Virus record (IMG/VR): IMGVR_UViG_3300025133_000027
Span: 1-64,000 of that record
DNA length: 64,000 bases
Origin: a virus
Direction: 5' to 3' (one strand)
The notes beneath the pieces were generated by a model. That model did no database searches and was not told the DNA's origin. It worked only from the letters and a program-made list of their open reading frames with translations. Shown here piece after piece: positions 21,835 through 30,011 of the stretch (its first letter is position 1; each line of letters starts with the position of its first letter). The translations under genes were made by a program, and so were the position numbers.

Positions 21835-22056
21835 ATGAAAACTAAGTTAAAGCTATATGCACAAGCACAAGGCCGCGTAATTACTAACGTTTCTTACGAT
21901 TGTGAAATTCCTGCATTACGCGACCTTAATTTGATTTTGCTAAACCCGCTAGATCCTTGGACTTTCCAGTTTAAGGCAACCCGCCGAAAAGATAGGTTTA
22001 TTTGGACTTCAAAAACAACCATTGTCACAATGGTCGTAACTGCGCCATATGATTAG
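21835..22056 (+). CDS. Hypothetical small basic protein
   Basis: 73 residues from ATG 21835 with ACAGGAGGTTAAC 8 bases upstream. Strand-rich, basic, with paired aromatics. Not recognised. Confidence 0.7.
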   Translation: MKTKLKLYAQAQGRVITNVSYDCEIPALRDLNLILLNPLDPWTFQFKATRRKDRFIWTSKTTIVTMVVTAPYD

Positions 22057-22194
22057 TGTTTCGTGCCTGCTTGTCTTTCCTTTTGTTTTTCTGGTGTTGC
22101 CGGGGATTGAAACAGACTAATATCATTGCAGTTTTGGAATAATGAACAGCGTTCGATTCGCTGTGCTGCAACCAATTGAAATCATGGAGGAAAC

Positions 22195-22287
22195 ATGCAA
22201 TATGAGCTATGGAAGGCTGTCATTGTGTCTTTTGTCAGTTATATCGCAGTGTTTGCGGTTGCCCTGATAATTGTTACAATTACTTAA
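22195..22287 (+). CDS. Single-pass membrane mini-protein
   Basis: 30 residues (MQYELWKAVIVSFVSYIAVF...), ATG preceded by CATGGAGGAAAC. One hydrophobic helix covers residues 8-29. Possible small regulator of a membrane complex; nothing more specific can be said. Confidence 0.6.
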   Translation: MQYELWKAVIVSFVSYIAVFAVALIIVTIT

Positions 22288-22314
22288 CAAAAACAAGCAC
22301 TTAGGAGTTAACAC

Positions 22315-22590
22315 ATGGGAAGGCAATATTGTTACTTAGTTACAAAGAGCACAGGATACGAGATTGGAGATGGTCCGCAAGTCTTTGATTATAAACCCGA
22401 ATTGGTTGACGATTACCTTAATGTAGTTATCGGAACAATTACAAAGGGTAAGATGATCGTCACACTGAATCACTCTTTAGAACCTAACGGAATTGAAGGA
22501 TATATCACAGGGTTATACACAACTGATATTGTTGACGGTTGGATTCGAGTGCAAGCCATTGAGATCAATAGGAGATACGATGCCAAATAA
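22315..22590 (+). CDS. Hypothetical protein
   Basis: 91 residues, TAGGAGTTAACAC upstream. Beta-rich; VIGTITKGKMIVTLNHSLEP suggests a small barrel. Its end overlaps the next gene by 11 bases. Confidence 0.7.
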   Translation: MGRQYCYLVTKSTGYEIGDGPQVFDYKPELVDDYLNVVIGTITKGKMIVTLNHSLEPNGIEGYITGLYTTDIVDGWIRVQAIEINRRYDAK

Positions 22591-22771
22591 GAAAAGCCTT
22601 AAAAAACAACTAGCTGAAGTCAAAGCGCATAACAAGGTTTTGCGTAAGGATAACAGCAAGTTGCAAGCCAATTTGAGAAAGTCTATTCAAGACGGTTGTG
22701 ATTTGAGTGAAGAACTCAATAAAATCGCGGACTTATTGCATCCCTTGATGCAGTACGCAGATCACCTATAA
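22580..22771 (+). CDS. Small coiled-coil protein
   Basis: 63 residues from ATG 22580 (ATAGGAGATACG upstream). A heptad-like helix spans residues 4-50 (KKQLAEVKAHNKVLRKDNSKL). Likely a dimeric adaptor; function unknown. Confidence 0.7.
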   Translation: MPNKKSLKKQLAEVKAHNKVLRKDNSKLQANLRKSIQDGCDLSEELNKIADLLHPLMQYADHL

Positions 22772-22792
22772 AAACAACAACTTGGAGAACAC

Positions 22793-23035
22793 ATGAAAAT
22801 CGTCAATTATCTAAGACCAAAAACTCTCAAGAGTTTCAACAACTTGAAGATCGGACAGTGTTGCTTCGCAACCTATGACAATTGTGAGCCTTTTGTTGCA
22901 ATGGTGATCGATGGTCATGAACTCGTTGTAAACATTACGGATTCTGAGTTATACGAGATCAACGACCCAGCCCTTGAATTCATTGAGGAAATTCCGATGG
23001 ATCAGGCTCGACTAATCATCGGGAAACCTGAATAA
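22793..23035 (+). CDS. Hypothetical small acidic protein
   Basis: 80 residues. Its leader AACAACAACTTGGAGAACAC is repeated exactly before the next gene (about 23038). Beta-rich N half with three Cys, acidic C half. Not recognised. Confidence 0.7.
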   Translation: MKIVNYLRPKTLKSFNNLKIGQCCFATYDNCEPFVAMVIDGHELVVNITDSELYEINDPALEFIEEIPMDQARLIIGKPE

Positions 23036-23056
23036 AAACAACAACTTGGAGAACAC

Positions 23057-23587
23057 ATGAAAATCATCAATGAAATCAATGGCAACGAGGCCGAGTTGAC
23101 TGAGGCTGAAATCCTCTTTCTTATTGAGGACTTGGCGAGGAGCATTATTGAGTGCCAAAAGGTCAATGATTCCAAGCGGTTGTGCTTGCAAGTATCAATC
23201 AACAACATGACGAGAATCTTCAAGAAATTCAAGGGGTTGCTGGCCGAGCCGGAACCCGTTGAAACCTTTGAGATCCGTGACTTGACGACTGAAGAATTCG
23301 ATGAATTACACGCAGTTACAGACTTTTGGCACGAGGAAGGTCAAACCCCTTATAATCAATCAGATTTTGACAATTCGGTAACTCTCCGAAAACTATCCGA
23401 AAAGGTAAGTGACTGTTATTACGAGGTTTGGGAGGATTACGATTCTCTCAGTACAATCAAGGGGTTCACTCTCAAAGAGATTGAATTGGCTCTAAGTATG
23501 CTAAAGCATGACGATTTCTTCGATACCCCGTATGTGAGTGACTCCACGATCGCAAAGGTCAATAAAGCAATAAATTCAACCACTTAG
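23057..23587 (+). CDS. Hypothetical acidic protein
   Basis: 176 residues, acidic, mostly helical. First residues (MKIINEINGNEAELTEAE) resemble the previous gene's start at DNA level because the leader is duplicated. Helical repeats without a known motif. Confidence 0.7.
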   Translation: MKIINEINGNEAELTEAEILFLIEDLARSIIECQKVNDSKRLCLQVSINNMTRIFKKFKGLLAEPEPVETFEIRDLTTEEFDELHAVTDFWHEEGQTPYNQSDFDNSVTLRKLSEKVSDCYYEVWEDYDSLSTIKGFTLKEIELALSMLKHDDFFDTPYVSDSTIAKVNKAINSTT

Positions 23588-23606
23588 CAACAAAGGAAAA
23601 CACAGC

Positions 23607-23792
23607 ATGGAAAAAGCATACGGACTTACAGGGTTAACCAAGCATCAAATTGATGAATTAAGTTACACACTTAGCGTTGAGGAGCATCTTGACGACGCAA
23701 CCGTTGAGCAAGTCAGTGAAATCATTGACAACATGAATGATGATGAATTCAATAAATTCATGAACAATATCAGCAACTTGCGAGGAAACTAA
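23607..23792 (+). CDS. Small acidic helical protein, paralog 1
   Basis: 61 residues: MEKAYGLTGLTKHQIDELSY..., ending DEFNKFMNNISNLRGN. Two shorter relatives follow at 24198 and 24334, and its C-terminal DNA is repeated at about 24133. Acidic and all-helical. Last base shared with the next ATG. Confidence 0.75.
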   Translation: MEKAYGLTGLTKHQIDELSYTLSVEEHLDDATVEQVSEIIDNMNDDEFNKFMNNISNLRGN

Positions 23793-24052
23793 TGAAAATG
23801 ATCAATAAAATCTATGTAGTAGAGCTTTCGTCGCATGATGGTCGAACTCAAGCTAGCTTTAAAACTCAGCAAGGTGCCAAAAGGCTTATAGCGAGACTAG
23901 AAAAGCAAAAAAAGTTTGTTGAAGAAAACAGCAATGATCTCCGCGAACACGAACTCAGGTACAACGACAAGGAAACAGGGCAACAATTCCGATTCTCACA
24001 TATTACCTTACCCACACGTATACATTTCTATACAATGCCCCTTCATCAGTAA
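23792..24052 (+). CDS. Hypothetical protein; frame continues past stop
   Basis: 86 residues to TAA at 24050. The same frame then stays open to 24196 and encodes PTEITSEQAEMIKDSLAYF..., which resembles both the start of the gene at 24491 and, at its end (KEFNKFMNNISNLR), paralog 1. So this is either a gene split by a stop codon or a mosaic left by recombination between tandem paralogs. Confidence 0.6.
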   Translation: MKMINKIYVVELSSHDGRTQASFKTQQGAKRLIARLEKQKKFVEENSNDLREHELRYNDKETGQQFRFSHITLPTRIHFYTMPLHQ

Positions 24053-24196
24053 CCAACCGAGATCACCTCGGAACAAGCTGAAATGATTAAGGATTCTCTA
24101 GCTTACTTTGAGAATGTCATAAGCGACAAGGAATTCAATAAATTCATGAACAATATCAGCAACTTGCGAGATAAACTAGAAGCAGCAGGACTATAA
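24053..24196 (+). pseudogene. Remnant after in-frame stop
   Basis: 47-codon open stretch in frame with the upstream gene, without its own start codon or ribosome site near its beginning. Its last 45 bases nearly duplicate 23748-23785. Best read as a paralog fragment. Confidence 0.5.
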
Positions 24197-24197
24197 C

Positions 24198-24332
24198 ATG
24201 CAAAAGACATATAATATCACAGGGTTGACGCCCAGTGAATTAGCTCAGTTAGAATTTGTACTTAGAGAGTACGCGAAAAACGCCAGTCTTTACGCTGCGT
24301 TGTGGGCTAAGATCGTAACTGTAAGGAAGTAA
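24198..24332 (+). CDS. Small helical protein, paralog 2
   Basis: 44 residues, MQKTYNITGLTPSELAQLEF..., matching the N-terminal motif M.K.Y...GLT of paralogs 1 and 3 but diverging after residue 25. Weak ribosome site. Possibly a decaying copy. Confidence 0.5.
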   Translation: MQKTYNITGLTPSELAQLEFVLREYAKNASLYAALWAKIVTVRK

Positions 24333-24333
24333 C

Positions 24334-24498
24334 ATGGAAAAGACATATAATCTCATAGGGTTGACCAAGCGTCAAATTGATGAGTTAAGTTACGCACTTA
24401 ATGTAGAGGAGTGTCTTGACGACGCAACCGTTGAACAACTCAATGAAATCATTGACAATATTCAGCCAACCAAGATCATTGAGGAAACTAATGGATAA
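24334..24498 (+). CDS. Small acidic helical protein, paralog 3
   Basis: 54 residues, MEKTYNLIGLTKRQIDELSY..., about 75 percent identical to paralog 1 over the first 45 residues, with a different C-terminus. Preceded by AAGGAAGTAAC. Overlaps the next gene by 8 bases. Confidence 0.6.
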   Translation: MEKTYNLIGLTKRQIDELSYALNVEECLDDATVEQLNEIIDNIQPTKIIEETNG

Positions 24499-24835
24499 TA
24501 ATTCCAACAAAATCCACAAGGTAGAGCTATCCTCCCAAGAGCTTAGAATCATTGAGAGATCAATTGAATTCGCCAGAAGATGGGGACACTTCGATGGCTA
24601 TAAAAACCCCAATGCAATCAAGGGCTTGCAACTCAAAGCAATGGACACCCTCTCAGGAGCCATAACCCCTGATGATCACTCAGGTTCTCAGATAACAGGG
24701 CTATCCCTGCAAGACCTTGATTCCATTACGGATTGCATTGAAATAGCAGAAGGAACAGGCTATACGGAACGCTTTGATCACAATGACATTCTGGAGAGGC
24801 TGGAGGCAGCCAAGGCAACAGCCTGTAATCATTGA
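24491..24835 (+). CDS. Hypothetical protein
   Basis: 114 residues from ATG 24491 with TTGAGGAAACTA upstream. Two helical halves, each starting with a similar motif: VELSSQELRIIERSIEFA (about 10-27) and GLSLQDLDSITDCIEIA (about 75-91), so probably an internal duplication. Last gene before a 1.1-kb noncoding stretch. Confidence 0.65.
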   Translation: MDNNSNKIHKVELSSQELRIIERSIEFARRWGHFDGYKNPNAIKGLQLKAMDTLSGAITPDDHSGSQITGLSLQDLDSITDCIEIAEGTGYTERFDHNDILERLEAAKATACNH

Positions 24836-25951
24836 GCTTTTAATGAGGACTCAGGAGAGGAGCCCATAACCTCTCATTATGATTATACATTAGGGGAATG
24901 GATTGATTATCCTTTGGAACCTAGCGAAATGATTGAGAGACTTGAGTTGAGTGATTAACAGTCACTTCCAGTAGTCTATAACATATAGGTTAAATACATA
25001 ATGATTACACATACTTAGAGTAGGTGGTATCTGTTTAGTTAATGATTATAGGTAGTTGGTAGAGGCGGGTAGGGGTGTAGCTCCCATATACCACTAGGCC
25101 CTCTAATATATAGTCCTAAGTATAGGTTTTTATTGAGTTTTTCTTGTCAATAGGCAAAATAAATTAAATAAAGTTGGGCTACCCAATCAAATCAGCTACT
25201 TACACCTGTTGACAACGACTTTAACACATGATCCACGCACCTAAATAAATAAAGTTTAACGATCATGCAGGGTTACGGGACGCGGGCACCACCCCCAAAT
25301 AAAAACAGTAGTGATTCCGCAGGGTTACAGCAATGTCAAGGGGCACCGCAAAGAAATATTTCTCAGCGATAGTGCTTGACATACCTAAGCCCATAGAATC
25401 ATTGAGCTTTCCATTACAAATTAAACCCCAATGATTACAGGCACTTAGCTTTCCCAATATCATTAGGGAATAAACCTCAATGATTACAGGGAGTTAGCAG
25501 TGTCAAGTCACTGTTTAGCTTTATTCCTTAATGATTTCAATGACTTACAAAACATAATCATTAAGGAAAAAAACGTAATGATTTCAAAAGGTTGCACAGG
25601 GGGGAGGGGAACCCCCCGGTATCATAGGGGAAATCCCGGAATGTAAGTCCTTAATATCATTGGGTTTTTGCTATATAATCGACTAAGTCCGTCTCCGAGA
25701 GCTGATCAATTTTTCACAGAATCGGTTTTTGAGGTTGTCGGGGTGAACTGCACGCTCCCGAGTCCGTCCATATGACAATATTATTTTTTTTAAAAATAGC
25801 AATTCCATTTTTACAGGGGGAAACAACACCAATCTCCAATAGTTGCATATAACTTAACAAATATAGGCTGGCAGCTCTAATATAGGCTTATATTCCCTAT
25901 TTTTGGAAAGACAGTTGGTGTCGTTTTCCCTAGGGAGAGATGGAATGGAGC
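24836..25951. other. 1.1-kb noncoding tract with repeat-unit copies
   Basis: AT-rich and without genes. Array-like units occur near 25035, 25308, 25426, 25471, 25529 and 25575 (AATGATT[AT]CA-N(2)-[GA]NTTNC). Also present: poly-T/poly-A around 25784-25796, a CCCC/GGGG hairpin near 25610 and other short stems. It lies just before the first strand switches and would suit an origin or regulatory region; no function is proven. Confidence 0.5.
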
Positions 25952-25954
25952 ATG

Positions 25955-26185
25955 ATGAGCAAGCGACAGATGACAGAACAAGAGTATATTGATTTTGGAA
26001 ATGAGCTATATCGGCAAGGCTATGAGCTGCCTGATAAGATTCAAGAGATTCTCAGACGGAATAACCATTATGCTCCTGTTACACTGACATATGACCCGCT
26101 GGAGGATGACATTGATATGTATCCGATGCCCAGCACCATTAAACAGTTGGTTCAGTTGTATCTGGCTTTTGAGTCAGGCTTGTAG
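25955..26185 (+). CDS. Hypothetical small acidic protein
   Basis: 76-81 residues depending on the start (ATG at 25940, 25952 or 25955; AGGGAGAG overlaps the first, so a later one is likelier). Helical N half, then PLEDDIDMYPMPSTIKQLVQLYL. Not recognised. Confidence 0.65.
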   Translation: MSKRQMTEQEYIDFGNELYRQGYELPDKIQEILRRNNHYAPVTLTYDPLEDDIDMYPMPSTIKQLVQLYLAFESGL

Positions 26186-26193
26186 GAGAAGAT

Positions 26194-26448
26194 ATGTATC
26201 ATTGTAATTATTGTCAAGAAGTTCATGAAGGTTATCCCAGCGCCGATGGTAAATGCCATATAGAACATAGAGATGATTGGGATAAGGCAACACTTAAACA
26301 TCGCGGAGAGGCTTATAGAGCCCTTATAAATGCTCATATAAATGCTCATAGAAAGGTTGTCTTTTGTCCTAAGTGCTTTATTCCAAACTATGAAGGCACC
26401 AAGTGCAATCACAAGACTTCTAATGTTCACTTGGCACAGGACATATAA
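26194..26448 (+). CDS. Small zinc-ribbon-like protein
   Basis: 84 residues, TAGGAGAAGAT upstream. CNYC (4-7) with a His, and CPKC (about 58-61) with CNH form potential zinc sites. Ends overlapping the convergent minus-strand gene by 22 bases. Function unknown. Confidence 0.7.
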   Translation: MYHCNYCQEVHEGYPSADGKCHIEHRDDWDKATLKHRGEAYRALINAHINAHRKVVFCPKCFIPNYEGTKCNHKTSNVHLAQDI

Positions 26449-26672
26449 CTGAACACTGGATATCGTTTAATGTTAATGAGCGAGGACGTATAATTCTTCA
26501 ACTCCTCTTCACCCCAGTAAGTGGCGTATATATATTCATCTGTATCTATATTATTTATATATATAATATAGTAAATGTTATTACTATAATAACCCTTGAT
26601 TCTGGGGCCACACAGATATTCTGCTCTTGTTGAATTTTTTGAACTTCCAAATGTGGTTCCTGTGAATTTCAT
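26427..26672 (-). CDS. YPVF-tail small protein
   Basis: 81 residues from ATG 26672 (CAGGAGCAACCA upstream). Tyr/Ile-rich strands in the middle (NNIYYIIYINNI), ending NIKRYPVFSYMSCAK. Its ribosome site is formed by the last codons of the upstream family member, with an ATGA overlap. Confidence 0.7.
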   Translation of the reverse strand: MKFTGTTFGSSKNSTRAEYLCGPRIKGYYSNNIYYIIYINNIDTDEYIYATYWGEEELKNYTSSLINIKRYPVFSYMSCAK

Positions 26673-26929
26673 TGGTTGCTCCTGAACGCTGGATATCTGC
26701 CGATGATTGTCCACTCCCCTGATTGTAGTTTTGATTTGATTTGTTTCGTGCTCCAACTTATGCCGCGATGACATCTTCCTTCTGGGTGTCCATTTTGGAG
26801 ATAGATAAAATGCACAGGATCGCCATTAAAAGCTAAATAACAAATATCTCCAATTATACATTTAAAGGTTTCATCCCCGGATTGTAAGACAATTCCTATA
26901 TAATTCAAAACATTGGCTTGGTACTTCAT
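26669..26929 (-). CDS. YPVF-tail small protein
   Basis: 86 residues, beta-rich (VLQSGDETFKCIIGDICYLAF), ending WTIIGRYPAFRSNQ. The codons for the FRSN tail (TTCAGGAGCAAC) are also the ribosome site for the next gene. Not recognised outside this family. Confidence 0.7.
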   Translation of the reverse strand: MKYQANVLNYIGIVLQSGDETFKCIIGDICYLAFNGDPVHFIYLQNGHPEGRCHRGISWSTKQIKSKLQSGEWTIIGRYPAFRSNQ

Positions 26930-26960
26930 TGCTGTATATCTCCAATTATTTTAAAAAATT

Positions 26961-27218
26961 TTATCGACATTCTTCGGGGGTCATATGTAACTGAACACAA
27001 CTAACTCCTTCTTTTCGTCCCATTGTGTAACATGCGATTAATGTCTCACAGTCATAACGTTTATAGAGCTTGGCTCGACTTGTTTTTACTACCACGGCGA
27101 TTTGTTTTGATTTTTGATGCTCTGCTTGAATACTTTTCTTCCTTACGAATAAGTAAGGTGTTACAGCCAGCATTATTACTAGTATTGCTATTATAATTGG
27201 TTGGATATTTTTATTCAT
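26961..27218 (-). CDS. Small membrane-anchored protein
   Basis: 85 residues, AAGGAAATACAAG upstream. One N-terminal hydrophobic helix (about 6-25), then a basic soluble part with four cysteines (CETLIACYT..SCVQ..ECR), which could form disulfides outside the membrane. Possibly an exported anchor protein; unknown role. Confidence 0.65.
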   Translation of the reverse strand: MNKNIQPIIIAILVIMLAVTPYLFVRKKSIQAEHQKSKQIAVVVKTSRAKLYKRYDCETLIACYTMGRKEGVSCVQLHMTPEECR

Positions 27219-27340
27219 CTTGTATTTCCTTGTGTGCTTTGTTTCGCTCTTTAATTATATCAGGACATTACTTTTCCCACAATAGAATGAAACTCTTTGA
27301 GCTGCGTGTGGTATCTTGTTACCACCCTAAAGGAGAAAAC

Positions 27341-27934
27341 ATGAGAAACGCACACGAAGTATACGACGAGACAATTGAGTTGGAACGAGAACGAATCTAT
27401 GAAAAATGGTTAAAGACTGGCCTGTTGCAAGGATTGGAAGAGGATAGGGAGTTAGCAGACAAGATTGCTCGGCTTCTTGAGAATCAAGCAACTTATATGC
27501 TTGCCAATTCCATTAACCTTGGAACTGACCAAGAAGCTCAAGATTTTTGTAACATAGTTTTCCCAGTCATCCGAAGAGTATTTGGAAAGTCACGCTATGA
27601 CCATGAAACTGGTGAACTTTATGAGTTGAATATTGATTGGCATGTGATGTCACTTCCCGCTCATTATGATGAAGAAACTGACAGAGCTATCAGGACAGCA
27701 ACATATAAACTTGAAACAGAATTCCCAAATATTCAAGAAATGGCCAAGCATACTTATTATAATCTTGATGCCGAGATTGAAGCTACAAGCATGTTTTCAG
27801 AAGCAGTTGCAAAAGAACTTGAAAAACGTTGGAAAAACCAAAAAATTCACGTTTATGTTCCTTTCTGTTATGACAAGGATGGTTCCCTCTGCATGAGATG
27901 GTCTTCTCAGGAAAAAGACTGTCCTGAAGACTAA
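27341..27934 (+). CDS. Hypothetical protein
   Basis: 197 residues from ATG 27341, chosen for AAAGGAGAAAAC. Acidic and helical; NLGTDQEAQDFCNIVFPVIRRVFG (about 60-83) is the most distinctive part. A possible -10 (TAGAAT) lies at about 27282. No known domain. First plus-strand gene before the cargo cluster. Confidence 0.75.
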   Translation: MRNAHEVYDETIELERERIYEKWLKTGLLQGLEEDRELADKIARLLENQATYMLANSINLGTDQEAQDFCNIVFPVIRRVFGKSRYDHETGELYELNIDWHVMSLPAHYDEETDRAIRTATYKLETEFPNIQEMAKHTYYNLDAEIEATSMFSEAVAKELEKRWKNQKIHVYVPFCYDKDGSLCMRWSSQEKDCPED

Positions 27935-27941
27935 TTAATGT

Positions 27942-29315
27942 ATGGCAATCAAACTTATTATAGAATCAAAACAACTCCTAACCGAACTTAAGTGGAACGA
28001 AGTCCTTAAGCGCTTTAAGTCCAAAAAGTTTTTGAGGTTTGCGAAAAAACTCTCTCAAGACGGTGCTCTTGGTGGTGAAGCTTATTGGAAGGATCACTAT
28101 TCAACGCAACCGGGCCAACCTGCTTTCGAAAGATATCTCGAAGTCCTTGAGGACTACCTAGCTGGAAGTGAGGAAAATCCCTCGGACTTCATCCCAGAAG
28201 ATATTGAAGATAAAGAAAAAGCTGAAGCTCTTAACTGGCTTATTAGTGTTGCTATGAAAGCTCAGGCTCTTCCAAAACTAGAAGATGAAATCTATATGAG
28301 CCTTGAACTTTTTTATCAAATAAAAAACGAAGCCCCTCATTTGCTCAAAAAGAATAAATCTCTTATGACGTTTGAGGGATGGCGTCATCTTGAAGTTGTT
28401 GTTGTGAAGGCTCGTTATGAATTCATGGCTCACAGAGCCAAGAAAGAAGAAGAAGAATTTGCCCGGAAAGGTGGAGGAGAAGGCGTCAATCTTATTTATG
28501 AAGATCAGAAATGGTCAGTATATATCCCCGAAACACAGATGGCAGCACGATTCCTTGGAAGAGGAACAACTTGGTGCACAGCAACCAATCCCAAAACTTC
28601 AAGAAACCATTATCATGTCTATCACACAAAAGAAAGTCCTTTATATATCTTTATCAGCAAAGCTGACCCCACTGTTAAATACCAGTTTTCATATATGAAA
28701 ACAGACTTCGCAACCAGAGAAAATAAGCAAGCCCCAGAGCTTAAGTTTCTTGAATTAAATGAAATAATTAAAAAAATTGGCGCTCCTGTGATTGCTCCGT
28801 TCAACCTTAAAATGGCCAACAACTCTTTGATCGAGCATTTTGAAGGTGGTTATAGGACAAAAATAAGATCCGATGAGAAATACTTCAACAATGAAGGGAA
28901 GCTGCATCGAGTTGACGGCCCTGCTATGACGAACTATGATTTGAGTGGGCGACCCTCTAAGGAAACTTGGTTTGAGGATGGTATAAGACACCGCGAAGGT
29001 GGCCCTGCTGTTACATTTTTCTTTGGAGATTCCGATGAAGGGGATTCTTTCGTTTGGTTCTATAAGGGATATAAACACCGAGAAGGTGGCCCTGCTGAAC
29101 ATAGTACTGATTCAATCAGCGAGACATGGTATGACCACGGCTCTATTCACCGCGAAGATGGACCTGCCATAACATCTCTAGACTGGCTAACAAAAAAACC
29201 TATTTACAATTATTATCTCTATGGAGAAAAATTTACCAAAGAAGAGTTTGAGACTAGAACAAGTGCAGCACTTAATGAATCTCTTGAGCGTGTTCTCATG
29301 CTTGCGCGTGGCTAA
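27942..29315 (+). CDS. WCTA-domain protein with HREDGPA repeats and LxE leader
   Basis: 457 residues. Leader MAIKLIIESKQLLTE resembles a capsid-targeting sequence cut after LxE. Helical region to about 175; then a conserved domain with VYIPETQMAARFLGRGTTWC (about 186-206), TATNPKTSRN and SPLYIFISK (about 227-235). The C-terminal third has four degenerate HRE/V-x-GPA repeats. The WCTA domain is shared with the proteins at 36517 and 38495; I know it only as a large-phage domain of unknown function. Likely virion cargo by inference. Confidence 0.8.
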   Translation: MAIKLIIESKQLLTELKWNEVLKRFKSKKFLRFAKKLSQDGALGGEAYWKDHYSTQPGQPAFERYLEVLEDYLAGSEENPSDFIPEDIEDKEKAEALNWLISVAMKAQALPKLEDEIYMSLELFYQIKNEAPHLLKKNKSLMTFEGWRHLEVVVVKARYEFMAHRAKKEEEEFARKGGGEGVNLIYEDQKWSVYIPETQMAARFLGRGTTWCTATNPKTSRNHYHVYHTKESPLYIFISKADPTVKYQFSYMKTDFATRENKQAPELKFLELNEIIKKIGAPVIAPFNLKMANNSLIEHFEGGYRTKIRSDEKYFNNEGKLHRVDGPAMTNYDLSGRPSKETWFEDGIRHREGGPAVTFFFGDSDEGDSFVWFYKGYKHREGGPAEHSTDSISETWYDHGSIHREDGPAITSLDWLTKKPIYNYYLYGEKFTKEEFETRTSAALNESLERVLMLARG

Positions 29316-29545
29316 GATTCAATATGTTCTCTTCCAAAGACTGGGTATTTCACGTAGGCATAATTTATGAAAGCTTTTTCGATTCTGTGCTTTAGATATC
29401 TAAAGCCTCCTTCTTCTTCTAAATAGCTCTTGCCTGCATATTGGTAATATGCTCGTCTTGGCCCTAGAGTATCACCTCTATTTACCGGGACATACACCCA
29501 ATATGTGCCACAATCTAATTGATATACCATTGCATTATCACTCAT
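29312..29545 (-). CDS. YPVF-tail small protein
   Basis: 77 residues, strand-rich (YQLDCGTYWVYVPVNRGDTLG), ending VKYPVFGREHIES. Ribosome site AGAGGAGGCAACCT is encoded by the end of the upstream gene (FRGGNL). Last gene of a four-gene minus-strand chain, meeting the plus-strand WCTA gene tail to tail. Confidence 0.75.
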   Translation of the reverse strand: MSDNAMVYQLDCGTYWVYVPVNRGDTLGPRRAYYQYAGKSYLEEEGGFRYLKHRIEKAFINYAYVKYPVFGREHIES

Positions 29546-29754
29546 AGGTTGCCTCCTCTAAAAACCGGATATCTCTTATATTTTAAACCATCAGTTATAT
29601 TCTTCCAGACACAATAATCCCAACCCATGATGCCGTCATGGTAAGACTTTCTGATTGGAAGATAGAATCTCCAATAGAAACCCATTGAGTTTGACCGGAC
29701 ATATAGCATTGTTGTCCCATCTTCTAAGTTAAAAGTATAACCATCATATTTCAT
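29542..29754 (-). CDS. YPVF-tail small protein
   Basis: 70 residues, beta-rich (TTMLYVRSNSMGFYWRFYLP), ending KYKRYPVFRGGNL. Overlaps both neighbours by 1-4 bases. Function unknown. Confidence 0.75.
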   Translation of the reverse strand: MKYDGYTFNLEDGTTMLYVRSNSMGFYWRFYLPIRKSYHDGIMGWDYCVWKNITDGLKYKRYPVFRGGNL

Positions 29755-30011
29755 TATTCACTCATAAATACTGGGTATTTGCGTATACTATGTGTGCATG
29801 TGTCGGCAACATACTGATTAATAGATCTAATGACTGTCTGTTCTGACAACAACGTCGGTGTTGTAAACCGCTCTTTTCTTGTTTTAACATATTCAGCGTA
29901 ATCATATTGCGACCCCTTCCGTCCCGTGAATATGGTAAGGGAATAGTCAATATAAAGAAAAGAATAATATTGATCGCTTAGAACAATTCCATGATATTTT
30001 TTTTGTTTCAT
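29754..30011 (-). CDS. YPVF-tail small protein
   Basis: 85 residues, strand-rich N half (YHGIVLSDQYYSFLYIDYSL), ending SIRKYPVFMSE. Start overlaps the upstream metallopeptidase gene by 4 bases. Confidence 0.75.
   Translation of the reverse strand: MKQKKYHGIVLSDQYYSFLYIDYSLTIFTGRKGSQYDYAEYVKTRKERFTTPTLLSEQTVIRSINQYVADTCTHSIRKYPVFMSE

Noticed and set aside
25263-25463. Minus-strand 66-residue frame
   Set aside because: Lies over repeat-unit copies, no ribosome site, no coding pattern.
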